Positions 26,684-38,833 of a DNA stretch of 64,000 nt are shown here, one piece after another. Under the pieces are notes generated by a model. It had not been told where the DNA came from and did no database searches. It saw only the letters and a program-made list of their open reading frames with translations. This DNA is from Sympetrum striolatum (taxonomy: Eukaryota; Arthropoda; Insecta; Odonata; Libellulidae). How positions within the stretch are numbered: position 1 is the stretch's first letter; each line of letters opens with the position of its first letter. The stretch is taken from the NCBI GenBank assembly GCA_947579665.1, contig OX388343.1, positions 88,888,254 through 88,952,253 of the forward strand, in the 5' to 3' direction. The translations under genes were made by a program, and so were the position numbers.

Positions 26684-28267
26684 ATCGTAAATTTATATAG
26701 GACCTAAAGTCCTACCCAGAGCTTCAATCCGGTTGAAAGGAAGATCATAATTCCACAAGAATTTCCTCCGCATTCGATTTCGACCATTTAGGAAGCTTAA
26801 CTGTTTGATGCCTTGAATATGCTTAGGGACATCCACAGATATACGTAGCAATCCCGTTTTAATTTAATTTTTTCACGCTCATTACAGGAGATCATATCAT
26901 AAAGAGCTGATTTTAAATTACAAAATGCATAAAATCCTCGGAAGGAGTAATATTTTGCAAATCCATCACAACGTAAGAAGAGACAGCCTATTTTACTTTT
27001 CTAGTTCTATTATCCGTCAACATAGCATTATCAATAATTATCCATAAAATATGATCATGGGGTTGGCGATTATTCGCTGAATCCGGCAGTGGATAATAAA
27101 ACTGTGGAAAAGTACAAGCCTCTCTCTCTCTTCTCGTTGTCGACCATACCTTTTCAATTGCGTACTCCATGAGTTTACTCTCGCTATGAACAGGTTGTAC
27201 GCGAACTGTGGAGATTAATCCAAAGTAAAAAAACTTTCTGGATAAAATTATACTAATTCATTTCACGACGACTGTTATTATAACTTTGAAGACACTCATA
27301 AGAGATCGCCATTTCACTCACAAACTCCTTGTAACCACGAGGTCATTGCGCAGCCTTTAACCGCGATTTCGACTTTTTTTGATCGTCACGAAAAGTTTGA
27401 AGTACGCAATTCACGTGCGAGGATCCAAGAGTAACTTGAGGTGAGGTTCATTGTGTTTCTCAAAATGGCGGTCTTTCAGCCCTTCTTATTTAACTTGGAA
27501 TGTATTCTTGTAAATGTGCTATATATATTATAGGTAATAACCTAATAGGCTATCCTCGGAACGTTCGCAATATTGTAAGTGTAAGCAATATTGGTGTGAA
27601 AACAGAGACATCAATCTTTTGATTTCTTCGTACATTAGTGTCAAGTGATTGTGATTTCTTCTCTCTTGGGATTTGTGAAGTTTCTGACGTGAATTGTTTT
27701 GCAATTTTGTGACCTCGGTGACGGAATCCCAGTCAGGGAAGGATATGAAGTGAGTAAGATATATTACATATGTGCGTTTAAAGTGAAAAATGTATGCTTA
27801 AGATACATTCCCGATCGGTCTATATTTCGATGGGCTTATTTGATTAAAACCGCCTTATTATATCAATTTTCTTCGTATCCAAGAAATTTAGCCCACAGTT
27901 GAGAGAATCTAACGTCTACCATTATTTTACCTACTGTTTTCACTTCTATGACCTTCATCACAGTACTCAGCGATCCCACTCCTATTAATATTTGACCACT
28001 TTCTTCCCTCCTATCGGTCCCTGGACCTTATCTTTCTAAGATATTTTAACATTTAACCACAATTTTCTTCGTAACAAAGTATCATATGTGACATTTAAGG
28101 ATTAAAAGAATACATTTTAAGATTTAAAAACTGTGAGATATGAATGTGAAATGAATTTGTTTTGCTGAAGGAGGAGGATAGTGTACTGTAGATATTCTCA
28201 AGCAGGGAAGCAATTTTTATTATCCCGAATCATGCAATACAATCAGTTTTCTCGGTGAGCAAAGTTC
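26684..28267. other. Unique spacer of the inverted duplication
   Basis: The two arms stop matching at about 26683 and 28268, leaving about 1.58 kb that is not inverted-repeated. It contains an AAAATGGCGG word (27462-27471), which resembles YY1-type promoter sites and includes an ATG with a short open frame, but no gene could be followed. A CTGTGGAAAAGTACAAGCCT word at 27102-27121 belongs to the dispersed family seen at 2946 and 37194. The short open frames at 26988-27170 and 27699-27902 are unrecognised. Confidence 0.6.
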
Positions 28268-31200
28268 CTGAATATTTTTTCGATCATTTTAAATGTCTTC
28301 GAATAGAAATCTAAAAAATAATTTCTGGTGTTTATCGATGAATTGATTTGATGCGCTAACACCATTCTTTTGTTATAGCCGAAGTGGAATATTTAATTAT
28401 ATTAATATTGAAATCTCAACATGAGAAAGCGTGACGTGTAAAACCATAATAATCAAAATATCTTTAAACGATCCTTAGTAATCATGGTAAAAAATTAATA
28501 TTACAATTTAAAAACTAATAATTAAACAATTAAAAATTCCGATGTTTCGAGCAGTTCCATTGGAGGAAACGACAAAATTAACTCAATATATAAAATATTA
28601 AATTTATCAACGAAAATTAATATTCCAAACAATTTTAGATACAAATCAAGAAGAAACTTCATAAAATTGAATGTCTATTTAATTATAATTATTATTAATT
28701 TCAATTTTTTAATTAAGTTGTGGGTGGACAACTGATGGAACATCCAAATTCCACCAATCAAATTCCAGCTTTCTTGATCAACGGTTATCTTGACGGAAAT
28801 TTCCTCAGTCGCTGCTTAGATCCTGTCTGGTGCGGAAGGTGTGTCAATTGTTTTCAAATTTCCGTTGCAATTTCATTTTGTGACTTCAGTTGGATTTGGT
28901 AACTGGTACACGTGAGCGACATTTTATAGCCTTTGGTTTAAATTTTGCAGTAATAACTATTCCGTAAAAGAATTTATCTTACAAATGAAAGAACGACGTT
29001 AGAAGACCTGTAGATGTTCGTGGTCGTCACCAAGGAATTTCTTTTTGTGGTAAGTAGTAAAAAAAGACCCCAATCAAAATTCTCTCGTGTTCTTGCTTTA
29101 AAGAAATAATTGATTTCGTGAGCTATAAGTTCCCATTTTTTTAATAGTCGTTGCGGAAAATCGTTTGTTTTTTTCGTATTTGTCTAATATACTAAGTTGG
29201 GGCATCCCTTAAATATGGAGAATCTATACTTATACACGTATTTTCCGATTAAAATTCAATTTCGTAATCATATTTAAATTTGATATGGTAACTACGTTCT
29301 GTCATTAGTTCTTTAATTGATAACGTAAGTAGTATATAATAAAATCAGTTGAAACTCAAAGATGAACGGAAAACCCGCCTTCAATGCTTAATTTAAGAGA
29401 AATACCGTAAGAGAAAAGGTCTGACTTATGCCGGACTCGAACCTTTCTCTTTGCGATCTATATTTCGTTTAGTTATATCTTAGATAAGACCCATGTTTTT
29501 TTTTTCTTCTTCGAGCCTCTGATTACAGTCCACCCTTTTTAAATATTGCAATGATAATGGCGTTTCGCGTTTCAATCCCAAAATGGATAGCAGCTTTCTA
29601 ATTTGAGCATATCGCATTTATGATTTTTCAGTATTTACCTCTGTCCTTGTAAATTTATTATTTTAGCTATCCGTTTGTTAGCATTCCATCTGTCATTTAC
29701 CTCACATCCAACACCATAGAAGGCGCGGAATAGTGGTTTCATATAATGGACTTCCCAATTTTAAAATTATCGGCTGTGAAATTAATAGAACAGAATACCT
29801 GTTCATGGGCGTTGAGTACAGTCTGAATGAATTTAATTGATATTTTACAAATTAAGTATTTTCATTTTTCCAGGTTTAAAAATGTACTTTTAACTCTCAC
29901 ATCGATGGATACCTGCTTTACTTCGTTTCGAAAGGGTATCGCCACGGGGTGACCTTCCACGCGAGGATCATTTGATAAATTTGGGTAAGCGCACTTAATA
30001 CTCTTACCTTTCATTATGTATTCTTTGTCATGGAACGACACTTCTAAATATTTTGCAATTCGCCGTTCAAGGGAAAGAATGCTTCATTGAACTCGTTTCG
30101 TCTAGGATCATTAAGAAGAACTACGTACAATTGATTGGATTGAATGTGTTTTGGTGAATAATCGGTAGTAGTTGAAACGAAGAGAGTGCATGACAATCAA
30201 ATATTACTGTTAGGGATGTGAAAGTAAGTTTTCATTTTAAAGTAACTTTTCTTTTTTACGTAATAAAATGCTAAGAGGCATTCCAATTCAAAGCGAAATT
30301 ATGAGGGAATTCTTACTCGAATGCTCTTCCGCTCTGCGAATAATGTTAAGTGTGGAGCTCGTGTTATTCATGATTATGATAAGCAATTATTTCTAACTTT
30401 CTAATTTACAGATAGTGATTCGATTTTATAAAATAGGAAATTACTCGAAGGAAAATTTCCGTATATATTACAGCGAGATTATCAAGTCAACTGCTTAAGC
30501 AAATTATTTCGTCCCCATATTAATTTTTTGGCATCAAAATAAAGGAGCAATTTGTGACATCGCGAGATAACAGTATTACGAACATGTCATTCACTGGCTT
30601 TATCTCAATTTTTTAAACTTAATGGATAATCATAGTTATTCATTGATACTGATTGTAATTTTCAAACGTGAAGTAGACATGGCCTAAGGATGGTTCTTCA
30701 TCGCTGGAAGTAGCAGAATTAGATTTTTTAGCATCGAAGTGGGTATTGAAGTACAATTATATATGCGATAGAAATACAGTACCTTCTTTTCCCCTTCATC
30801 TCGACTGTTCATCATCTTAAACTTACACTATATGTGTAACTTGTCATCGTTATTATTTAATCAGATAAAATTCTTAATAGAATTTCTTATCAATTATCAA
30901 AACTCCTGTTGATATTTGTTGCTGGCAATTACCCTTCTCTTTTCGAATTAGGGCGCTTTTACATAAGTGTCGATTCTGTATCACCTTCTGTAGATGAAAA
31001 GTCTATTGCATTTTTACCGTTAACTCAAAATCGTATCAAAGAACTACATGTAAGACATTTCAGATAGAATTGACCCATGTGAAAAGATCAATCTGAGGCA
31101 TTCAAGAGCCATATATTGTTTTGATATTGATAAATGTCGTGCCGAAACTTTCATCCGTTTAGACAAATTAGAGAAAGAACAGGCGATGTTTCGTAGATTA

Positions 31201-32539
31201 ATCCGGTATTAAGCCCAATCTTCTCCGTGTATTTTTCTTCGCTGTTTCGTGTTAGGTATACTAGGAGGAGGATTCCCAATGGACGTCGACATAAGAAAGA
31301 AATGTATAGCGCTCTGTCATGCGTAAGGGTATGAAAAGCCCTTCAGGTAGAGAAAGATTGACTGATATAGATTTTTATTGGGGATTCATCTATATTAGAG
31401 TATTATTTCATAGATATACTTTCTCATATACTAAATTCTTAAATTCATTCATAGGATATCGTTCTTGAACATTATGAACCTAAGCCGTAGGACTTCACAA
31501 CTCTTATAATCTGTTTGATTTCATTTCCTTTTCATTTCCTACCTTTTAGATTGAGCTATGGTGCATTGCCTCCCTAGTTAGTAATAAACACATACGTGTC
31601 TGCGTTTAATCAAAATATCCGAATAAGGAAAGAGTTACAGTTCCACCACCATTCCACGACGAGAGTTACCAATGTACGTTATTAATTCGAAGTTTAGATA
31701 GCATTCTATGGTGATATTCTTCAATACTCTCTGATATGGTGCTTTCCATTTCCGTTGTTATCACTTTATACCTTTCAAAATAATCTAACCAGGATAGGAT
31801 TTGTCCTTAATTTATTGCCAGTTTACTAGTCACAGTTGAGTTCTTCATTTCAGGAGCCATGATTTTTTCCGATTAGCCTTGGTGCTTTGCTTCGTGAGTC
31901 ATAAGCATGCGGTTTCGAATTCCCGCCTCATTCTGAATCTCTGTAAAGAGAAGCGAGAGTTACTTGCATACACACGCAAGGTTAATTTTGCTTCCCTTCG
32001 CAGTTCCTTTTTCGAGAATTTTCTTTTCAAAATTAGTGAGGAATATTTCGTAAAGTGTTCCGTTTATCTCGATGCTTAGTTTCAATGACCTTGAAGTCTT
32101 TTGCTTCCACTTTCATTGTTCAGTGTGGTGTATTACCTACCTGGAGCCAAGGAATTCAATGTATATTTCATTATACATCACGTAGATTACGTCATACTTT
32201 AATTATTGCGATAAATAAGATAAAATAAATTTCAATATTTTTACACAGTTGTAAGAATCTTAAGGTAGTTATTCTTATAAAATAATAATATTGTATCACT
32301 AAAAATCATTAAACTGTCAACATTCATAACAACTACGATATTTCGAGCATTCCTTTCTATAATAAAGCAAAATGATGTCTAAGTAGATACAAATAAATAT
32401 ATCATGAAAATTAATGATCTAGGTAATTCAAATTACGGTTGAGGTTACACTTCATACAATTTAATGATATCTTAAATTACTTTTTTAATTAATCAAGACG
32501 TTCAAATTCTGAGGTGGGCCTTGGAGAAGCTGTGTCTGT

Positions 32540-32642
32540 TTCTTATTGTTAAATTCTGTTTTTAGAGAAGGAGATTTCGACCAATCAGATTGCAGCATAT
32601 TTGTTCAAAGCTTAGACAATTGGCAACATTGCCAGTCCCTCC
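32540..32642. mobile_element. 103-bp insertion private to right arm
   Basis: The inserted DNA is flanked by the 9-bp direct repeat TGTGTCTGT (32531-32539 and 32643-32651). The left arm has one copy of this word at the equivalent place (about 17951-17959, complement) and no insert. A target duplication from a small non-autonomous element explains this best. Terminal inverted repeats are not evident, so slippage-type deletion in the left arm is the alternative. Confidence 0.5.
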
Positions 32643-34814
32643 TGTGTCTGTGTCTTAAATGACGGTAATAGAGGAATCCAAAACAATTCCATTGAGGCAT
32701 TTAAAATGGTCTGGGAGAAAGCGGGTCCTGTATTCTGAATATCTTATAATCAAACGAAGGAATAAACATAATAGGTAAAACACAGGGCTGGAACCAGTAT
32801 CTCCTAGTTTGTAGGTGGTCGGTCTATCAGACCGGCATGAGCACCCGTAAAAACTGAGAGTTTGGGGATCGAGTCCCGGCTGCGTAAGCTGAAATTTATT
32901 TCCATGAATTCATCAGCAACCCAAAATCAATTACCACTCATTATCTTGTAAAGTTTATTGGGAAAATTATAATAGATATCTGGGGGTAGCTATTTTGGAA
33001 TATCTTGTTTCAAATCAATTGAAATATGTAGCTGAATGTCAACAGTAACATAACTTTGTCTCCTATGGAAAGTAAAGCTGACCCTTTTTTCGTTAAGCAT
33101 GTCTTATAATATTTACTATCTATTATTCAAATGTTCAAACAGCCATTGCTGCTTAATATAGTATCCATACGATCTGCACTAAGCTCATCTTCCTCTTATA
33201 TCAGAACCATCGTAATTTCTATTCCTTGTGCCCTCGATTAAAATTTTTCTTCTCTAATATGCTGTTTTGAAGTGTTGATGAGTTTGGTTTGTGTTTTAAC
33301 ATCGAAGTGGATCACCGTTATATAACTTCTTAGATATGCATAAATGCTACGTACTATGTTTTTCTTTGTCACCGAGAATTGCATTTTTAAATTATTCTGT
33401 TCTTTATATTACCATATCAATTTATAAATGATTAATTATTTTGTTATATCTATTCTTTCTTTCAAGAAAGTGAACTCGCTCAGATTTCGATAAGGCTTTG
33501 CCGTGAGACTCACTCTTCACAAATGCGAGTGGCCACCATCAACGGAAGAGGCTCTGGGGACAACGGTAGGCTGGATTTCCAAGTTAAGTAAACTGACTAT
33601 TCTTTCATATTTTGTAGATTAATTGTTTTAAATTTCATCATCTGATGGTACTTCGGAGCGTTAAAGATGTTATATTTCAAATTCAGGAAGGCATATGAGA
33701 TATTCTAGGATAACTGTGCGTGATCAATTGAATTAAAGATTAATTGACAGTAATAATCACGAAATTATTATGTCACGAATTAATACCATAAATATCGCGA
33801 TATGCTATAATAATATAATATAATTTGAATTTATGGCCCCGGGACTTTCGCGACAAGACTGACCACGATCGAAATTCAACGTCTCTAATATCCTTTTAGG
33901 TTTTTTGAAACAAATGATTGTCTTAAAGGTGAATCGCTAATTTTATTTTAAAAGAAATCACTTTTGAAATTCAATTAAAAAATTATTCGCTATACTTAAA
34001 TGGAAATGGAATCTAAAGTGGATGGATTTTATATTCAAACGTTTTTCCTCCATTATAATTATAAAATTAAGAATTAACATTTGTAGAGTCTGATTATCGT
34101 TAAAAATGCTTTTAGATTCATCCCCAAGTAATCAATTGGCACTTTTAATGCAATGTTCTAGTCTAGCAGTAATGCTAAACCTACAATCAAGACTGTAAAT
34201 ATGACAATGGACGTTCTCTTAAGTTAATTTCCAAACATTTTCTTACTGCTTGCTTCTTGGTGATGAAATTTTAAAACATACCGCCATTCTCAGGAACCCC
34301 AACGATATTTTCAGTATGCATTTATATCCTTCCTTTAACAATGTTATGTTAGGAAATCTTATTTTTGCTGGTATTCGTTGGGCCTCGTAGCGCATTTACC
34401 ATTGCCATTGTTTCAACGTTTTAGAATGGTCGATGCCTTCAATTCCAATTTCTCCTTTCGAACTGTTCTTTCTTTGAAATACTATTGTCCTAATTACATT
34501 GGATGATGACAATCATTCGTCGATACCGGTCGTGTTTTTGATGTTGTTAGGCTAATGCACAACTTGTGGAATAAATACAATTTCCTCAGAAACTTAGATA
34601 TTTCTGTTTGTAAGTTGTATCTGCACACCTGGAATTGAGATGAAATTAGAAGTTCAATATGACATGTTACTTTCATGGAATGTTATACAGTTCGTGCAAA
34701 ATACTTACACTTATATAATGATACAGTCTATGTATTGATAATATTGTTTTCCTTGAATGAATGATTATATTTTTTTACCATTCATACCTAATAATTCGAT
34801 GTGATCTAACATTT

Positions 34815-35108
34815 TAATATTGTTTCCTCAATCTTCCTTCCAGATCGAGGACTTCATGGGGGTGCGGGAAGAAGTTGAGGTCCTTGCATTCAGTATCCGC
34901 AACACGGTCTAAGAAGCTCTCCTCCTCTAGCGTCTCCGCATTCCTGCCCGAAAAATCCTCCATCGTAGGATGATTTAGGACTTCTTTGTAGAGACACTAA
35001 GGTACTGCACTACCAGACTGCACTATTCCTGGCTGCTAGCGGATGGAGAACCCAAGGACGAACCCATAAAGCATCACCCTACACCGGAAGATGAATAAGA
35101 AGTGAAAT
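34815..35108. other. GC-richer coding-like island, right arm
   Basis: This is the partner of 14890-15183. On the plus strand a frame starting around 34978 includes YSWLLADGEPKDEP and ends HPTPEDE at a stop near 35092. The opposite strand keeps the frame with ETLEEESFLDRVADTECKDL. Differences from the left copy are a few substitutions with no stop gained in either frame. Function is not recognised. Confidence 0.4.
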
Positions 35109-35549
35109 ACATTCTTATTCTTCCGAGCCAAAATATATTTTCAATTATGCATTGTATAAAAAAATGTAAGGCCGGAACTTGTATAGTGTACCATGACTTG
35201 AAATGTATATAAAATGGATATAAAAAACTTTGCGCCCGTAGCCAAACTTACTATTGCGGAATGTATAGATTTATTATGATGTGTGAGGCGGGGCTATGTA
35301 TAATTGATCTATTCTGTACTTTTTCATAGGATTGCTCGTATATTTTGTAATTTTAATTGGGAATAAAGCTTGAAGGTAGTCCATGGGAGATGGTGATGGG
35401 AAGGGAAGAGATGGAAGCGATTGATTTGGAGAGGGGTGTAACGAAGTGAGTTTTTGGCGTTATAGAGGAAGGGAATGTATTGGGTAGGACAAAGGGTACG
35501 GAGTGGGTGAGCCATATGGTTGGGAATTGGTGGTAATGGTCTAGGTGGA

Positions 35550-36228
35550 GCAGTTTGAAGGGAGTGTGGTAATGTTTTTGGTAGAAGGTGGGAAGGGAAT
35601 GGGTGATATAGAGGGATGGATGGGAGTGTGTAGGTAAGAAGGTGGGATAGAGTAGTTGGGTTGGGAGGGTTGGATTGAGTGGGTGATTTACAGGGTGAGA
35701 TAGATTTGGCGGGATAGAGGTTGGGAAGGGAGTAGGTGGGGTACAGGGAGGGATAGGGTTAGCGAGGTAGAGGGTAGGAAGGTAGTGGGTGGGGTAGAAA
35801 GAGGGATGGGAGTGGAAGACGTAGAGGGTGGTAAGGGAGTGGGAGGGTTAGAGGGAGGGATAGGAGTGGGTGGGTGTGGGTGGGTGTGGGTGGGAAGGGA
35901 GAGTGGGGTAGAGGGAGGGATTTTAGTGGGTGGGTTACAGGATTGGATGAGTGTAGGTGGGATAGAGTTTGGGTAGTAGGTTGGGTACTTGGAGGGATAG
36001 GGTTGGCGGGGTAGAGGGAGGGAAGGGAGTGGGATGGGTAGAGGGGGGTTCGGGAGTGATTGGGAAGGCAGTTGGAGTAGTAGAGGTAAGGATGGGGGTA
36101 GGAAGGGAATGAGGGGTATAGGGAGGGATGGGAGTATGTGGGGTAGAGGGTGGGATTGGAATGGATGAGGTAGAGGGAGGGATGGGAGTGGGTGGGTTAG
36201 ACGGTGGGAAGGGAGCGGGTGTGGTACA
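35550..36228. repeat. G-rich minisatellite at outer end of right arm
   Basis: Degenerate repeats of GGGATGGGAGTGGGTGGG and GGTAGAGGGAGGG words extend for almost 700 bp. Many runs of three or more G on one strand could form G-quadruplexes. The glycine-rich open frames in it (35785-35976 and the start of 36128-36577) come only from the repeat. Confidence 0.88.
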
Positions 36229-36234
36229 TTTACA

Positions 36235-36850
36235 TATTAACCCTCCAATCCGCCAGTGGCTTGTGGCAGGGGGTTTAAGACATCGAAATACTTATCTAAT
36301 CTGGAGAGCCTTTATCTTTTCTAATACTTCGCGGGAAAATTTACCAAGAGTATCTCTCCTTGCAACTACTTCCTTGTATTGCTTTTTTGTTTTCTCTCGA
36401 AGGTCGCGTAAGTATATAACTGGGATAACAACATCAGTTATCTCCTCCCCGAAATCGGTAGTGACAAATTTATCAAAACACTTCCGTCTATATTCATGTC
36501 TTCTATCACTAAGAGAGTTCCATCCGAGGCATTCTATCTTGGCCGAAACATTACTCTTGAATCTGAAATCTCCCTGACGAACCTTGCTGCTCTACGTTGA
36601 ACCATCTCGAGATCGGAATTTAATCCTACTTCTTGAGGATCCCAAACCGCACAGCAATACTCAGTAGAGAATATTAAAACACCACTGACAGCAATGTTAA
36701 TAATAAGAGTCACAATATACCTTATGCTGTCAAAAAATAACGAAGGAATCTTGACGTACGTTTCGCCACTATGTGTAGCATTTTCAGAAGAGAGTTCATG
36801 ACTGAGGTTAACCAGAAAACGGCGAGCAGAAAGGAGAAAAAACAAAAGAA
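36235..36850 (-). pseudogene. Non-LTR retrotransposon reverse transcriptase C-terminus
   Basis: The minus strand encodes pieces typical of the end of Jockey/CR1-like ORF2 proteins. The frame ending at 36534 contains STEYCCAVWDPQEVGLNSDL and EMVQRRAARFVREISDSR. After a frame change, ECLGWNSLSDRRHEYRRKCF (about 36480-36540) and EEITDVVIPVIYLRDLREK follow. The usual family pattern is VWDP, VQRRAARFV, LGW.SL..RR in this order. Stops and frameshifts between the parts mark it as dead. A 3' motif (36241-36273) reading GCCACAAGCCACTGGCGGAT on the minus strand resembles that at 43891-43920. Confidence 0.8.
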
Positions 36851-37193
36851 AATCGCTAAGCGAGATCGATCAGACTGAACAAAGATGTGTCGAAATCAGT
36901 GTCGAAGTTCATTAGATGTTCCCGATTTTTATAAATGAATAAATTTTCCCAAGAGTCCAGACCTGAATTTGAAATGTGAACGAGGCTTAAATTATCAACG
37001 GTAATATTATGTGCAAACTCATACATATGTTTTGCAACAGCCGAATTAGAAAATCTCCCAGATTATACTATTAAATCTGAAAAAGCCTTATCACATAAAA
37101 CTATTGAGAGCATCAACATGAAATTTAGGTTTATTAATTCTATAAAGCTGCGATCGAAATTATTTTTGTTGGGTTGTTATAAGTATTCTAGTA

Positions 37194-37364
37194 GTAGAAA
37201 TGAGGAAGGCTTGTACTTTTTCCACAGGTTTATTTTAAAAACACGACCAGGTTTCAACGAGTAATCGCCATCATCAGGTCCTGATGATGGCGATTACTCG
37301 TTGAAACCTGGTCGTGTTTTTAAAATAAACCTGTGGAAAAAGTACAAGCCTTCCTCATTTCTAC
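37194..37364. repeat. Perfect 171-nt palindrome (85-bp arms, 1-nt centre)
   Basis: Two arms of 85 bp are exact reverse complements around T at 37279. The arms run from GTAGAAATGAGGAAGGC through CACGACCAGGTTTCAACGAG to CATCATCAGG. Just outside, the sequence no longer pairs. Parts of the arm (GTGGAAAAAGTACAAG, and a GACCGGTTTCGAC-like word) occur as diverged single copies elsewhere in the window, so the arms are made of a dispersed repeat. The perfect identity means a recent origin, gene conversion, or an assembly or cloning artefact. Confidence 0.97.
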
Positions 37365-37766
37365 GAGATGGATTTCCACAAAACAACGCCTGAGACTGTG
37401 AATTTTATTCTAGTAGTATTACTGAATATCGAACAGTTTTTTCCCAGAAGATTGCACATACAATAGTTATCCAAAATACAAAGTGCACAGTAAGAGAATA
37501 CATAAAGATGATAATTTTCGGTAGTGCTGCATGTAAATATAATGAAATTCGTCAATAAATGTACGTTTACGATTTTCAAATTTAATGCCATGAAGGATAC
37601 GCAGGTAATGAAAACATAACTAAAAGAATCAAGTCATAACAGAAAATGTCGAGCAATATCAAAAAGATTCAATGAGAGCTGGAGGAACATTATCCGAGAT
37701 ATTGACGCCCTCTACAGGATCCAAGGTGTGAGAGTAAGAGAAACAGAGCAGAGAATGTAAAAATTA
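37365..37766. other. Short intergenic stretch
   Basis: Next to the palindrome there is an ATTTCCACAA...GAGACTG stretch like that at 3053-3085. Nothing else is recognised before the tRNA gene. Confidence 0.5.
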
Positions 37767-37839
37767 TGCCGAAACCCGGGATTGAACCAGGGACCTTTAG
37801 ATCTTCAGTCTAACGCTCTCCCAACTGAGCTATTTCGGC
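37767..37839 (-). tRNA. tRNA-Phe (GAA), second copy
   Basis: All 73 nt are identical to 12444-12516, with the same strand, GAA anticodon (37804-37806), intact A and B boxes and a T-run (TTTTT) downstream on the minus strand. Flanks are largely different, apart from weak similarity in the first 30-40 bp on the 3' side. Both copies look functional. Confidence 0.97.
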
Positions 37840-38780
37840 TAGTGATAAATGAAGAGTAAACTGTAATAGATACTGTTCATATAAAGACACGATAAGAAAT
37901 TGATTTTAGTGTAAATTTTGCTAGTTTTGCTATTTTCATCTAGCGTTGATACTCTCTTTATAGAAATTGACTTTATCTCTGGTATACTGAATGCGGATAG
38001 TAGGTATATTCTTAAGATTTCTCATAACTCTTTTCTTTACTTCAATAATTCGTAGTAGCATACATACGTAGATAATTGATAATCATGTGCTACAAGTTTT
38101 TTTAAATGAAGGCTCTATCATTTGCAATGTTCAATTTTGAAGTATTTTTTTTACATACAACTGTAGTTATGAAGTTATCATATTTTACTAAAATCATTGC
38201 GGATTTTGTCCGGCATAGTAGGTATATGTGAGGTATTACATCCAAGTGTTCGGGAAATTCGTCAAATTTAAGCAGGAGTAACAGGAATTATTTACGAAAA
38301 CGAAGAAGAGTACACAATAAGCCGTTTTATTAAAAGCCTTACTGAATACAGCGTTTGCGTTTTATTCTTCAAACGTATACAGCGAATCGACCCTTTCCAT
38401 TTGTTTCAATTTCTTTTGAGGAACAAGGTTTTGTCACGCGAATCACGGCATTTACCTTTCCGTCCCTTATTCCTTGCATACCATAAAAAATACTCTATTT
38501 AAAAACTTGCTTCTAGGTTGTTTTGTCGTGAAAACGGCATCAAAAGCAGAGCGACTAACTGAAAGCATGTCAAACATATTTTAGGACTTTATACACATAA
38601 ATGTTGCGCCTGATCTTCTTGTCATACTGGCCACTGCGAAATATTATGAGAATATAAGGCCTATAGTAAACTCAATAATCTCAGGCTTGACTGAGTAGAA
38701 GCTCATTTCCACGATAAAAATAAGTTTAATTTTCACAAGGAAAAGGGTAAAAATTAAGATGAATTTTATCAGAGGCCTAT

Positions 38781-38833
38781 AGGTCTTTATTAAGACGAGA
38801 TTGAGACTGAAAAGCCTCATCTTCCATCTAGCC
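38781..38833 (-). mobile_element. Retroelement 3' end fragment
   Basis: On the minus strand GGCTAGATGGAAGATGAGGC followed by TCTCAATCTCGTCTTAATAA matches the fragment at 2101-2160. The ATT tail is not retained here. Confidence 0.55.

Larger units (their letters stand above)
28268..36228 (-). repeat. Right arm of large inverted duplication
   Basis: This arm is the reverse complement of 13955-26683 with scattered differences. It is shorter, at about 8 kb, because it lacks the piggyBac region and the extra 600-bp copies. The arm has a single-copy version of the 600-bp unit (about 33370-34010), the tRNA-like pair (about 32770-32895), the GC-richer island (34815-35108) and the G-rich minisatellite at its outer end. 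It also has a private 103-bp insertion at 32540-32642. Confidence 0.93.

Noticed and set aside
13955..36228. Inverted duplication as a pure assembly fold-back
   Set aside because: The arms differ by scattered substitutions, indels, a piggyBac in one arm and a 103-bp insertion in the other, which one folded read would not show. Other mis-assembly cannot be excluded.
13955..36228. Inverted duplication as one giant Polinton or other TIR transposon
   Set aside because: The spacer has no polymerase, integrase or capsid gene, and no target duplication is seen at the outer ends.
35785..36577. Glycine-valine-rich open frames
   Set aside because: They follow the period of the G-rich minisatellite and run into unrelated LINE antisense; no start context or conservation in the left arm.
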